In this document: one piece after another, positions 10,194 through 18,298 of the stretch
How the letters are laid out: each line of letters opens with the position of its first letter
Position numbering within the stretch: position 1 is the stretch's first letter
Source of the DNA: G958296245 sp963664035
Lineage (GTDB): Bacteria; Chloroflexota; Dehalococcoidia; Lucifugimonadales; G958296245
Direction of reading: 5' to 3'
Assembly: GCA_963664035.2 (NCBI GenBank)
Contig: OY760867.2
Location: 1,612,001-1,676,000 of the forward strand
DNA: 64,000 bases
The notes under the pieces: model-generated
What the model was told of the DNA's origin: nothing
Seen by the model: only the letters and a program-made list of their open reading frames with translations
Database searches by the model: none
Translations under genes and position numbers: made by a program

Positions 10194-11498
10194 ATGCTCC
10201 CTCCCCTGACCCTCAGAGACGTGTCGAGAGACGACGTGGACCGCGTAAGCTGGTGGCTGGAAGACGGCGAGATATCGTCCCGCTGGTTCGGGCATTACGC
10301 CTGCGGCGACCCGATCCACCGCGGCTACGACCCCCAGCAGATGCTGGAGGCCACCGAGGCGGACTGGAAGCGGGTGTTCGGGGACCCTCGGCGGCTCATC
10401 TACTCGATATACACCGACTCGGCCGAACACATCGGCGAGGCCCAGGTGCTGTTGGACGGCCGGGAAGGCGCGGAGCTCTCGCTGCTCATCGGACGCAAAG
10501 ACCTGTGGCATCACGGCTACGGCACCGCGACGGTGCTGCACCTGCTCGACAGGGTCTTCGACGACATGCGCATGAGCAAGGCGTGGGTGAACGTCCCCGA
10601 CGACAACGCGCCGGCCCTCGGACTCTTCATGAAGCTCGGCTTCGACCTCGAAAAGCCGAGGGAGCAGTGGAAGGAGCGGTGCCGGCGCCCCGACGGCTCG
10701 TCGCTCCACGCCAGCATCCTCTCCGTCACCGCCGAACAGTACCTGGACCGGCAGCCGTCGGCGAAGCTCCAGGAGACGCAACGCCCCGTCGTAACCGTCA
10801 CGGGGCTCCCGGGCAGCCGGTCCGAAGAGACCGCCCGGGAAGTGGCGCGCGCGCTGAGCAGCCGGTACGTGGACGACGAGCAGATCAGGGCGGCGCTCCA
10901 GGACAGGCTGCGGTGCTCGTCAGGCGAGCTCGACGCCTTCGAGGCCAGTCACCGCTCCAGGTGGGCGCGGGCGCTCGCCTCCATGGCCGTGCCGTTCACC
11001 GGGGTGGCCGGGTACGAGATGGGCCACTGGGCCCACTCCGGCTATGCCGCCGACTACGAGCTCCTGGAAGACAGGCTCACCCGGAAACAGTACCTGGCGG
11101 CCCTCGCCTCGGTCGTCAGGGGCATCGCGGCCAACGGCCCGGCCGTAATGCACGGCTACGGCAGCCACCTGTTCGTGCCCGACGGCGTCCAGGCGCTCAA
11201 CGTCTTCATATCCGCCGCGCCCGATTACAGGCTCGCGCGCATACAGTCGGACTACGGCGTCAGCGCCAAAGAGGCGCGCAAGTGGATGAAGCAGACGGAC
11301 AAGCAGGCCAGGGCGGTCTTCAAGAACCTCTTCGGATGCGACCTGCTCGACGTGCGGAAGTACGATCTGACCGTCAACGTCGACAGGTCCTCGCCCTCCA
11401 GGGCGTCGGATGTCGTCCTGGGCGCCCTGGAAGCCAGGTCCCGCGCCGGGACGCACCCCGGCGGCGCCCTCCCCATCCCGGAGACCGCTTCCGCATAG
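10194..11498 (+). CDS. Fusion of GNAT acetyltransferase and cytidylate-kinase-like domain
   Basis: 434 aa. Residues ~1-180 resemble RimJ/RimL-type GNAT N-acetyltransferases, with a central beta-strand/P-loop-like stretch LSLLIGRKDLWHHGYGTAT and a C-terminal segment DDNAPALGLFMKLGF. Residues ~197-420 resemble the cytidylate-kinase-like family: a P-loop-like start TVTGLPGSRSEETAREVA, then YVDDEQIRAAL, ANGPAVMHGYGSHLF, VFISAAPDYRLARIQ and YDLTVNVDR. The P-loop has GSRSEE rather than GKS/T, so kinase activity is uncertain. The two domains are in one uninterrupted frame with a short linker. The gene is monocistronic, and its function is unknown. Confidence 0.75.
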   Translation: MLPPLTLRDVSRDDVDRVSWWLEDGEISSRWFGHYACGDPIHRGYDPQQMLEATEADWKRVFGDPRRLIYSIYTDSAEHIGEAQVLLDGREGAELSLLIGRKDLWHHGYGTATVLHLLDRVFDDMRMSKAWVNVPDDNAPALGLFMKLGFDLEKPREQWKERCRRPDGSSLHASILSVTAEQYLDRQPSAKLQETQRPVVTVTGLPGSRSEETAREVARALSSRYVDDEQIRAALQDRLRCSSGELDAFEASHRSRWARALASMAVPFTGVAGYEMGHWAHSGYAADYELLEDRLTRKQYLAALASVVRGIAANGPAVMHGYGSHLFVPDGVQALNVFISAAPDYRLARIQSDYGVSAKEARKWMKQTDKQARAVFKNLFGCDLLDVRKYDLTVNVDRSSPSRASDVVLGALEARSRAGTHPGGALPIPETASA

Positions 11499-11637
11499 CC
11501 CGGGCCTTCCCCCGATCCTCACACCGGCGGGCATGACGCCCCATCCGCCGGGGCCGGTATCCACTCCCCGGTCCTTGGACGCCGGGAGGCCGCAACAGAG
11601 GCGCAGCCGGCCAACCGCCGCCGCCCAACCGCCGCCG

Positions 11638-11762
11638 CCCCCAATCCACCACCTCCAGGTTCAGAGCCATATCTATCGGCCATCACCCCGTAGGGGCTGG
11701 TTTCAAACCAGCCCTCCCCCTTGCCGTAGAGCGTCACCGCCATTTAGGTGGGGGATTTGGGC
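11638..11762 (-). mobile_element. MITE-like element, family 1, copy a
   Basis: About 125 bases ending in inverted CCCCAATCCACCACCT and AGGTGGGGGATTTGGG. It contains an internal GGGGCTGGTTTCAAACCAGCCC palindrome region and a GCGTCACCGCCATTTAGG segment. It is the inverted-orientation copy of the elements at 26803 and 27214. The ends match those of the IS1380-type elements at 38390-42151, so it may be mobilised by them. Confidence 0.7.
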
Positions 11763-11871
11763 GCCCTCGCGCCCTTGCCATCCACAGAACGCGCGTGCTA
11801 TACTCCCCCCATGCACCACCGCGCACATACTGAGCTGAAGGCGCCTGGGACCGGCCGTCCCGCGCCCCTCG

Positions 11872-11992
11872 TGTCTCATTCTGTCTCATTGCTGTCTCAT
11901 TCTGTCTATTTCGTGTCTCATTTTGCCTTGTTCGCGTCTCCCACTGTCTCACGGCCCATAGCTGAAATAGACGAAAAGAGACAAAATGAGAC
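11872..11992. repeat. Phased TGTCTCATT array
   Basis: TGTCTCATT occurs at 11872, 11882, 11893 and 11914, a degenerate copy (TGTCTATT) at 11903, and partial copies at 11935 and 11945. The steps are 10, 11, 10 and 11 bases, i.e. one DNA turn. An inverted AATGAGACA is at 11984-11992. It could be a protein-binding array. A 7-residue coding repeat (21 bases) on the minus strand is the alternative. Confidence 0.6.
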
Positions 11993-12122
11993 ACTTATCA
12001 AGGAAATCTCCCGGCTATCGCCTCCCCTCGCCCTGGAGCGTCACCGCGCCCCCATCCGTCTTTACCACGCCCACGTCGTCATACCGGCGAAAGAACGTCA
12101 CCCCCCAGCGAAAGAACGTCAC

Positions 12123-12189
12123 CCCGTACTCCGATACGGGGCGGGAACCCATCCCGGCGCCTTGCGACCCTCACGTCAGAGCGATGGAG
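12123..12189. repeat. Dispersed repeat family 3, copy a
   Basis: A palindrome CCCGTACTCCGATACGGG is followed by GCGGGAACCCATCCC and then ACCCTCACGTCAGAGCGATG. A second copy lies at 53291-53360. There is no coding potential; it is a REP-like element. Confidence 0.65.
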
Positions 12190-12318
12190 CGCCACCATTG
12201 CCTAGGTGAGGGATTTTGGTTCACCATGTTCACCGTTCACCATTGCCCGGTGGACATGTTGTATGCTACCGTTCAATCGCCGGACCGGGCGCAACCCGCC
12301 CGTGAAGGAGTGCCACCA

Positions 12319-13077
12319 ATGGCTACGTTGAGCGTAAGCGCAGTGCCGGAGACGAAGGTGGGGGGGCTTGCCCTCATGGCGGGCATGGTCCTGTCGTTCA
12401 CCGCGTCCATGTTTACCCCTGGCGTAGCCGTGATCAACCCCGTCGACAGGGGCGACTTCCCGGCCGCGATAGCCGCCCAGGTCGATAGCTCCACCATCGC
12501 TCACCTGACGGGGCTGATAATGATCACCGCCATGCTGCTGTCGGCTTATGGCGCGCTCGTGCTCTTCCGCTTCCTGAGCTCGGGAGCAAGACTCGCGGAC
12601 ACGGCCTTGCGGTTCGGCCTGGGAGTGAGCCTGTTCTCCTGGGGCGTCAACACGCTCTCGATGGGCCTGAGGCTCACGATGCTCCACGTGACTCAGCATG
12701 GCGTCGGCGCCGGAGCCGGCCCGGAAGTGATGGCCGACCTGGAGGTCCTCGCCCTGACCATCTATACGATGATGGCCGGACTGCACACCGCGTTCCTAGC
12801 CGTCTTTCCATTCGCGGCCGTCCTGCTGGGACTCGGTCTCGCGCCGCGATTCCAGGTGGTGGACGTCTTCAGGATCGCTGCCTACGGCATGGTGGTCATC
12901 GGACTGGTGGCGCTGACCAGCCTGGTATTCGCTCAGCACCTCCAGAACCTTCGCGTCGACCTGTTCGTATCCGTCAGCAACAGCCTACTGGGACTCGGCT
13001 CCCTTTGGCTCTTCATAATCGGCATTGCGATGTACCAGGGCCGCGGAGAGCTCGTAAGGGCGGACTCCCCAGGCTAA
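12319..13077 (+). CDS. Six-segment membrane protein, unknown
   Basis: 252 aa with about six hydrophobic segments (around residues 15-35, 58-82, 98-120, 145-170, 180-205 and 212-240), so an integral cytoplasmic membrane protein. The start at 12319 is set by GAAGGAG eight bases upstream. A longer in-frame extension to 11986 is repeat-derived and rejected. I do not recognise the family. It is convergent with the aminotransferase and separated from it by REP-like hairpins. Confidence 0.75.
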   Translation: MATLSVSAVPETKVGGLALMAGMVLSFTASMFTPGVAVINPVDRGDFPAAIAAQVDSSTIAHLTGLIMITAMLLSAYGALVLFRFLSSGARLADTALRFGLGVSLFSWGVNTLSMGLRLTMLHVTQHGVGAGAGPEVMADLEVLALTIYTMMAGLHTAFLAVFPFAAVLLGLGLAPRFQVVDVFRIAAYGMVVIGLVALTSLVFAQHLQNLRVDLFVSVSNSLLGLGSLWLFIIGIAMYQGRGELVRADSPG

Positions 13078-13178
13078 GGGACTATCTCAGAGTCCCTTCC
13101 CCCTACAAATCTCAGAGTCCCTTCCCCCTACATGGGGGAAGGTTAGGATGGGGGTGCCGGCTGCGCCAGGCGCCCCGG
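13078..13178. repeat. REP-like C-run/G-run hairpins between convergent genes
   Basis: Two direct copies of TCTCAGAGTCCCTTCCCCCTAC (partial description: 13085-13131) are followed by GGGGGAAGGTTAGGATGGGG, which can pair with the second C-run. This is the same family as at 9290 and 51000-52830. In this position it could also stop transcription from both sides. Confidence 0.6.
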
Positions 13179-14510
13179 CTAGAGCAGGCCCTCGGCGCGC
13201 ATGTCGCGAACGGCCTTTTCGGCCGCCTCCACCGTCTCGTCGATGTCCTGCTCGGTGTGGGCGGCGCCGAGCAGGAAGCGGGGGCCGGAGTCCACGCCGT
13301 AGTTGTACATCGCCGTCGTCAGCGCGCCCTTCAGCGCCCCGTCCTCGGCCCTGTGCTGGTCCTCCTCGGACATGATGCAGACCTCACGGTCGCACTCGTG
13401 GTCGACCCCGAGCTTCAGGAAGATGGCCGATGCGACGCCGCTGGCGCAGCCGGGCGTCTCCGTCCGGGAGAGCATCTCGTTCAGCCCCGTCTTGAGACGG
13501 GCCGCCATCGCGTCCGCCGTGTCGTTGACCGGCGTGGTGGCGATCAGGTCGAGGGCGGTGGCGCCGGCCGCCGCCGACAGCGGGTTGGCGTTGTAGGTGC
13601 CGTAGTGGCCTATGCGCCGGTTGCGGTTGAACTCCGGGTCGTCGCGGAGCTGGATCATGTCGACCAGGTCCGCCCTTCCGGCGACGGCCCCGCCCGGCAG
13701 CCCGCCCGCGAGGATCTTGGCGAACGACGACAGGTCGGGCGTGACGCCGTAGTAACCCTGCGCGCCGCCCTTGGAGGTGCGGAAGCCTGTCACGACCTCG
13801 TCGAAGACCAGCACGACGCCGTACCGGCGGGTCGCCTCCCGCAACTCGCCCAGGAAGCCGGGGCGGATGGGGCGTTGGCCCATGTGCGACCCGGTCGGCT
13901 CCAGGATGATGCCCGCCACGTCATCGTTGCTCCGCAGCGTCTCCTCGACCAGGGAGATGTCGTTGGGGGGCAGCACGATCATCGTGCTGAGGGTCTCCTC
14001 CGGTATGCCTCCCAGCCCTCCCGACTGCCCCGGCATGGCGTAGTCGTGCCAGCCGTGGAAGTGGTCCTCGAACTTGATGATCTTGGACTTGCCCGTGTAG
14101 GCGCGGGCCATGCGCATGGCCATCATGGTGGCCTCGGTGCCCGAGCTGTGGAAGCGCACCTTCTCGGCGCAGGGGACTAGCTGCCGCACCAGGCCGCCCC
14201 AGCGTATCTCCAGGTCCGTGGAGGCGCTGTAGTGGGTCCCTTTGTTCATCTGCTCGGTGACCGCCTCCACTATGTCCGGGTGGGAGTGCCCCAGTATCAT
14301 CGCCCCGTGGCCGGTCTTGTAGTCGATGATGCGCTGGCCGTCGATGTCCCACTTGTAGGGGCCCATCGCGTGGCTCACGTAGTAGGGGAAGGGGCTCTGG
14401 TTCCTGGCGTCGTGGGTGACGCCGTTCGGGAACAGGTCCTTGGCCTGCGCGAACCTCTCGGCGCACTTGGGATGTTCGTCGACGTAGCGTTGGATGATCT
14501 CCGTAGCCAT
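13179..14510 (-). CDS. Class III PLP aminotransferase, glutamate-1-semialdehyde aminomutase-like
   Basis: 443 aa fold-type I PLP enzyme. It shows FHSSGTEATMMAMRMARA (phosphate cup, ~120), FHGWHDYAMPG (~150), VLVFDEVVTGFR (Asp contacting the pyridine N, ~240) and SFAKILAGGLPGG (Schiff-base Lys, ~275). This set is typical of GSA 2,1-aminomutase (HemL) and its paralogues. The gene is alone, not near other haem genes, and N- and C-terminal parts diverge from HemL. It may therefore be a paralogue acting on another amino acid or keto substrate. The GAGGAG site fits the ATG at 14510. Confidence 0.82.
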   Translation of the reverse strand: MATEIIQRYVDEHPKCAERFAQAKDLFPNGVTHDARNQSPFPYYVSHAMGPYKWDIDGQRIIDYKTGHGAMILGHSHPDIVEAVTEQMNKGTHYSASTDLEIRWGGLVRQLVPCAEKVRFHSSGTEATMMAMRMARAYTGKSKIIKFEDHFHGWHDYAMPGQSGGLGGIPEETLSTMIVLPPNDISLVEETLRSNDDVAGIILEPTGSHMGQRPIRPGFLGELREATRRYGVVLVFDEVVTGFRTSKGGAQGYYGVTPDLSSFAKILAGGLPGGAVAGRADLVDMIQLRDDPEFNRNRRIGHYGTYNANPLSAAAGATALDLIATTPVNDTADAMAARLKTGLNEMLSRTETPGCASGVASAIFLKLGVDHECDREVCIMSEEDQHRAEDGALKGALTTAMYNYGVDSGPRFLLGAAHTEQDIDETVEAAEKAVRDMRAEGLL

Positions 14511-14603
14511 GGCGCTCCTCTGCGCAACTGGATTTCGCCGCTATTATAGCCAGCGGCCTACGATATGCAAAATCGCGGGGGGCGTGGGGGAATCGCCCTG
14601 CGC

Positions 14604-16277
14604 TCAGCCGCCGCGGGGCGGGTCCTCCTCGGACCGAGGCGTCTCCTCGGGGCTGGGCGGCCGCGGGGGCGCGGGCCGCGGGCGGAGGCGCTTGGACAGG
14701 CGGTTCAGCAGGAAGACGACGGCAACCAGGGCTCCCCACAGCGGGGTCAGGATGACGAGCCAGATGGCTCCCGTCACCGCGCCCCTAAAGACCGCCGAGA
14801 GCAGCCTGACGGCGTCCCTGGCGTTGCCGCGCAGATCGTAGCCGCCGACCACCCAGCCCTTGCCCTCGATTACGTTGACCTCCACGCCCCCCGACGCCTC
14901 CACTTCGCCAACCTCGCTGTCGCCGGTGACGGTCAGCGTGGCGACGTACCACCCCCGTTGAAGGTACGCATGGTCCACCTCTATGGTGGTGGCGTCTCCG
15001 CCCAGGACGCCCTCCACCGGCGCCGAGCCGTCGCGGAAGGTCCACCGGTACCTCAGGTTGGTGACGCCGTCCGGGCGGTTGAACGTGCCGCTGAACCTGG
15101 CGTTCGCGCCTTCTTCGACGGTGATCAGTTCGTTGCCGGCGGAGACGATCAGCACGGGGGCCTCCGTGACGGTCACGACAGTCTTGTCCTCGCCCTCGAC
15201 GGCGCCGGCCTTGCCGGTGCCGACCATCTTGATCTGGACGATGTATGGCGACTCGGTGGCGCTCTCGTAGACGTGGTGGGTTACGGCGGTGACCATGCGG
15301 CTGGAGTCCTCAGTCAGGATGGCGCGGTTGCCGCTGACGGGGTGGGCGCCGTCCCCGAAGTCCCAGGTGTAGGTGAAGTGCTCGATGTCTTCCGGCGGCT
15401 CGAAGAAGGCGCGGAAGCGTACGCTGCGGCCCACCGCGATAGTCTGGTCCGGGCCCGCGTCGACGCTGAACTCGGCCCGCTCCAGCTGCATGTGTACCCT
15501 CACCAGCGAGAAGGCCGACGTCTCCTCCAGCAGCTTGAGGCGGCCCAGCAGTACCTCGATTTCCCCCTGCACCTCGGAGAGCGACTTGCGGATGTCCAGG
15601 GCGTCGCGGGCGTCCGTCGCCCGTTCGAGCAGGTTGAGCAGCGCGGTCTCGGTCGCCCGCATGTTCCTGAGGCGTGACTGGGAATCGAAGTACTCGGCAG
15701 TAACGTCCTTGCTCGTGGTGATCTCGGACTCGACCTCTATGGCGATGTCCCTCAGGCGCGCTATCGCCTCGTCGAGCCGCTCGGCCGGCACGCGCACCGC
15801 GATGCTGCCGCTGAAGTCGTCGGACCTCTCCGATGAGACGGCCCAGCCGCCCATATCGACGGCCAGGGCCGCGATCTCGTCCATGGACGCCTGGATGCCG
15901 GACACCACGATGCTCATGTCCACCGTCCGCACGACGATGCGCTGCTGCCGCACGAGCGTCGCCGTCTGGCCGTCGCCGTCGGTCATGTCGGCGTCCGCCT
16001 GCCCCTGCGGCCCGGTGACGGCGCTCTCTTGGGCCTCCACCTCCATCTCCTTGACCACCACCTCGACCGGGACCTCCTTGAGCACTTCCCTCTCGACTAC
16101 GACCTCGACCGGCGCCTCCTTGGCTCTCATTGCCTGACTCTCGACCACCACCATCTCGGCTGGCGCGTCCATCGACGCCCCATAGAACATGGTCGCTTCC
16201 TCGTCGCTCCCATCGCACGCCGCAACCGCGAGCGCCGCGATGATCGCTATCGCCAGCATCGTCAGATATCTGGTCAT
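14604..16277 (-). CDS. Lipoprotein with DUF4349-like and PKD domains, C-terminal membrane anchor
   Basis: 557 aa. An N-terminal signal ends in the lipobox VAAC (~residue 20). Residues ~110-280 resemble DUF4349: a strand IVVRTVDMSIVV, then GGWAVSSERS, IAVRVPAERLDEAI, a long coiled-coil-like stretch (LRNMRATETALLNLLERA), and a closing strand. Two PKD-type beta domains follow, one with YTWDFGDGAHPVSG (~330) and one with YRWTFRDGSAPVEG (~435). A transmembrane helix (~505-530) and a Pro/Arg tail end it. It is probably a surface sensor or adhesion protein. It is monocistronic. Confidence 0.78.
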   Translation of the reverse strand: MTRYLTMLAIAIIAALAVAACDGSDEEATMFYGASMDAPAEMVVVESQAMRAKEAPVEVVVEREVLKEVPVEVVVKEMEVEAQESAVTGPQGQADADMTDGDGQTATLVRQQRIVVRTVDMSIVVSGIQASMDEIAALAVDMGGWAVSSERSDDFSGSIAVRVPAERLDEAIARLRDIAIEVESEITTSKDVTAEYFDSQSRLRNMRATETALLNLLERATDARDALDIRKSLSEVQGEIEVLLGRLKLLEETSAFSLVRVHMQLERAEFSVDAGPDQTIAVGRSVRFRAFFEPPEDIEHFTYTWDFGDGAHPVSGNRAILTEDSSRMVTAVTHHVYESATESPYIVQIKMVGTGKAGAVEGEDKTVVTVTEAPVLIVSAGNELITVEEGANARFSGTFNRPDGVTNLRYRWTFRDGSAPVEGVLGGDATTIEVDHAYLQRGWYVATLTVTGDSEVGEVEASGGVEVNVIEGKGWVVGGYDLRGNARDAVRLLSAVFRGAVTGAIWLVILTPLWGALVAVVFLLNRLSKRLRPRPAPPRPPSPEETPRSEEDPPRGG

Positions 16278-16381
16278 CTCAGTCCTCTCCGGGTGTGGCC
16301 TATGTCACCGCACGGGGCGATTCGATGGCTGAAGGCAACTATACCACGCACGGAATCGGCAACGTTCCTCCACAAGGCTGG

Positions 16382-16800
16382 CTATAGCGGCGAGTCGGGG
16401 TCCACGGTCTCCACCGCATTGGACGGCACCCAGCCCTGGAGGCCGCCGCCCGGCAGCGTGATCCTCGTCCAGGACCCACGGCGCTCCAGCAGCTCGGCCT
16501 CCGCCCCGCCGGGAAGCTCTCCCTGCGCGGCATACTGGGCGCCGGGCCCGCTCATCACGTCCACCGACGCGGCCACGACCACCACGTCGTTGCCGCCGCC
16601 GACCAGCGTGTGCGTGGACATCTGCAGCACGACGACGGCCAGCGCCACCCCGGCCGCAATGGCGGCGTAGCGCAGCCGGCGGCGGACGCGCGGGCGCAGC
16701 TTCAGCAGCAGCAACGCGCCCGCGAGCCCCACCAGCGCGGCCCACGCGGCGAGCGCCACCGCCGCGACGGCAAAGGCGTCATCCGTAGGGCAGGCGCGCC
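16382..16800 (-). pseudogene. Truncated duplicate of batE C-terminal half
   Basis: The encoded 125-aa segment (GTG at 16759) is nearly identical to the last half of the intact gene at 18299-19093: a hydrophobic stretch LVGLAGALLLLKLRPR, then an SH3b-like part ending LQGWVPSNAVETVDP. Homology continues in frame to about 16790 (DDAF), with about a dozen residues deleted in the linker, and then stops abruptly. It has lost the signal peptide and TPR part, so I treat it as a pseudogene, although the frame is open. Confidence 0.75.
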
Positions 16801-16929
16801 TACGTCATCAACGAGGACGGCAAGAGCGGCTACGACCTGCCCGAGGACAAGCAGCGAGGCGTCAGCACCAACGCCGAAGTATCACTGCCCATCTCCTGGT
16901 TCTACGAGGACCTGCGCCACTTCGACTGA
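16792..16929 (+). pseudogene. C-terminal fragment of an unrecognised gene
   Basis: On the plus strand an open frame of about 45 codons ends with TNAEVSLPISWFYEDLRHFD and a TGA at 16927-16929. The frame is blocked a few codons upstream by TAG near 16786, exactly where the batE duplicate ends. The composition looks like real protein. It has no start, and the parent gene is unknown to me. The junction at about 16800 joins two broken genes. Confidence 0.5.
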
Positions 16930-17124
16930 AGACTCGTCCGAGTCATCACATCTCATCGCCATCTTTTCAGGCCGCCGGGCTACGGCTGTGTTGAGAAGCC
17001 TTCGCATGTGTTTCGAAAGAGGAGTTGAGGACTTACTCTAAGCCGCCCAAGAGTTGCCGCATGCGTTCTGCCCTTAGGACTTGAAGAGGTGTTGGAAGTT
17101 GACCCACAACAACCTCGGCCTCAG
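16930..17124. other. Intergenic region without recognised features
   Basis: About 195 bases between the gene fragment and the collagen-like gene end. I see no gene, repeat or clear signal. Confidence 0.4.
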
Positions 17125-18003
17125 TTACTCTTCAACCTTGGTCCAAGTGCCGCAGCCGTCAGCTTCGAAGGCAGCGTCGCTCTCAAGAATTCGCACGTGA
17201 GTAGGGTCGTCCGTGTTGGCGTTGGTGATGATGTCATCAAAGTCTCCGGTCAGCCCACTTAGCCTCGCCCAATAACACCCCCCGAAACCTGCGTCTGGCG
17301 GAATAGTGCGGTAGAGCCCCGCCTGAATGTCAGTACCTACACGCCATATGCCGTCTACGATCGTATTATTGGCTGGAACGGCCCAGCTGACCACCATGAC
17401 GGGCTCGCCAGGAGGGCCTTGTTCCCCCGGGTCACCCTTCGGCCCCTGCGGGCCTGTAGCTCCCCGCTCGCCCTGTGGCCCTTGCGGCCCCGGAGGCCCC
17501 CCTGGGTCGCCCTTCGGCCCCTGTGGTCCCGCTACTCCCCGCTCACCCTGTGGCCCCGATGGGCCTTGATCACCTGGGTCGCCCTTCGGCCCCTGTGGTC
17601 CTGCCACTCCCCGCTCACCCTGTGGCCCCGGTGGGCCTTGATCACCTGGGTCGCCCTTCGGCCCCTGCGGGCCTGCCACTCCCTGCTCACCCTGTGGCCC
17701 CGGTGGGCCTTGATCACCTGGGTCGCCCTTCGGCCCCTGCGGGCCTGCCACTCCCTGCTCACCCTGTGGCCCCGGTGGGCCTTGATCACCTGGGTCGCCC
17801 TTCGGCCCCTGCGGGCCTGCCACTCCCTGCTCACCCTGTGGCCCCGATGGACCTTGCTCACCCTGCTGGCCCTGCTGGCCCGCTACTCCCTGCTCACCCC
17901 TGTGGCCTTGTGGCCCCGATGGGCCTTGCTCGCCTCGTGGGCCCGCGCATGCTACGACCAGCATCCCTGTCACGATTATTGCTACTGCAATCCACTTCCT
18001 CAT
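17125..18003 (-). CDS. Collagen-like lipoprotein with conserved C-terminal domain
   Basis: 292 aa. An N-terminal signal with lipobox VVAC (~residue 17) suggests export and lipid anchoring. Residues ~25-195 are Gly-X-Y collagen triplets, largely five imperfect copies of a 24-residue unit (GPQGPKGDPGDQGPPGPQGE plus four residues), encoded by 72-base DNA repeats. The C-terminal ~90 residues (VGTDIQAGLYRTIP, CYWARLSGL, VRILESDAAFEADGCGTW) form a domain seen at the ends of actinobacterial and chloroflexal surface proteins. Likely a trimeric stalk on the cell surface. The start at 18003 is chosen because it begins the signal peptide. Confidence 0.82.
   Translation of the reverse strand: MRKWIAVAIIVTGMLVVACAGPRGEQGPSGPQGHRGEQGVAGQQGQQGEQGPSGPQGEQGVAGPQGPKGDPGDQGPPGPQGEQGVAGPQGPKGDPGDQGPPGPQGEQGVAGPQGPKGDPGDQGPPGPQGERGVAGPQGPKGDPGDQGPSGPQGERGVAGPQGPKGDPGGPPGPQGPQGERGATGPQGPKGDPGEQGPPGEPVMVVSWAVPANNTIVDGIWRVGTDIQAGLYRTIPPDAGFGGCYWARLSGLTGDFDDIITNANTDDPTHVRILESDAAFEADGCGTWTKVEE
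17500..17870. repeat. 72-base tandem repeats in the collagen-like gene
   Basis: CCTGGGTCGCCCTTCGGCCC recurs every 72 bases (around 17573, 17645, 17717 and 17789), with a diverged unit on each side. Length variation by slippage or recombination between strains is expected. Confidence 0.8.
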
Positions 18004-18011
18004 GGTAGGAA

Positions 18012-18132
18012 CCCCCTTGTCGATTGGGACGGGACTCGTGCTACGGAAGCCCACGACCCCACACGCCGACAAGGGGGCACAATGTGCCCATCCCTATCTT
18101 TGACCTGTGAGGCCCGTTGGGCTTCCGTAGCA
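18012..18132. promoter_or_regulatory. Nested inverted repeats upstream of the collagen-like gene
   Basis: Two perfect inverted repeats lie just upstream of the start: CCCCCTTGTCG (18012-18022) with CGACAAGGGGG (18067-18077), and TGCTACGGAAGCCCA (18039-18053) with TGGGCTTCCGTAGCA (18118-18132). They are interleaved, so two alternative stems are possible. They may be a 5' leader switch, operator sites or the remains of a mobile element. Confidence 0.5.
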
Positions 18133-18298
18133 TGGTCACCATACGCACCAAGACTCCAGTTTTTCTAGGCGCCGACTACCGGTGTGCCGAGTAATCTGGG
18201 CAGGGTCACAATAGTTTAGGTCGGCAGATTCCAGCACGTCCAGACATTGTTGGACCGTCATCGTCGGCCTGCCTCAATACGGAAGCACCCGCAGCCCG
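18133..18298. other. Intergenic region, nothing recognised
   Basis: The gap between the inverted repeats and the end of the bat operon. No gene or clear terminator was seen. Confidence 0.4.

Larger units (their letters stand above)
11499..12318. other. 820-base repeat-rich intergenic region
   Basis: No convincing gene. It contains a MITE-like element (11638-11762), a helically phased array of TGTCTCATT motifs (11872-11953) with an inverted copy at 11984-11992, a duplicated GCGAAAGAACGTCACCCC (near 12088 and 12109), a dispersed repeat with a palindrome (12123-12189), and a lone element end CCTAGGTGAGGGATTTTGG (near 12204). Short open frames here are made of these repeats. Confidence 0.6.

Noticed and set aside
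11734..11994. Minus-strand 86-codon frame with RQNET-type repeats
   Set aside because: It is made of the phased TGTCTCATT array and a MITE end, with no ribosome site; kept only as an alternative explanation of the array.
11986..12318. N-terminal extension of the 12319 membrane protein
   Set aside because: The extension is encoded by repeat sequence, while a strong GAAGGAG site marks the start at 12319.
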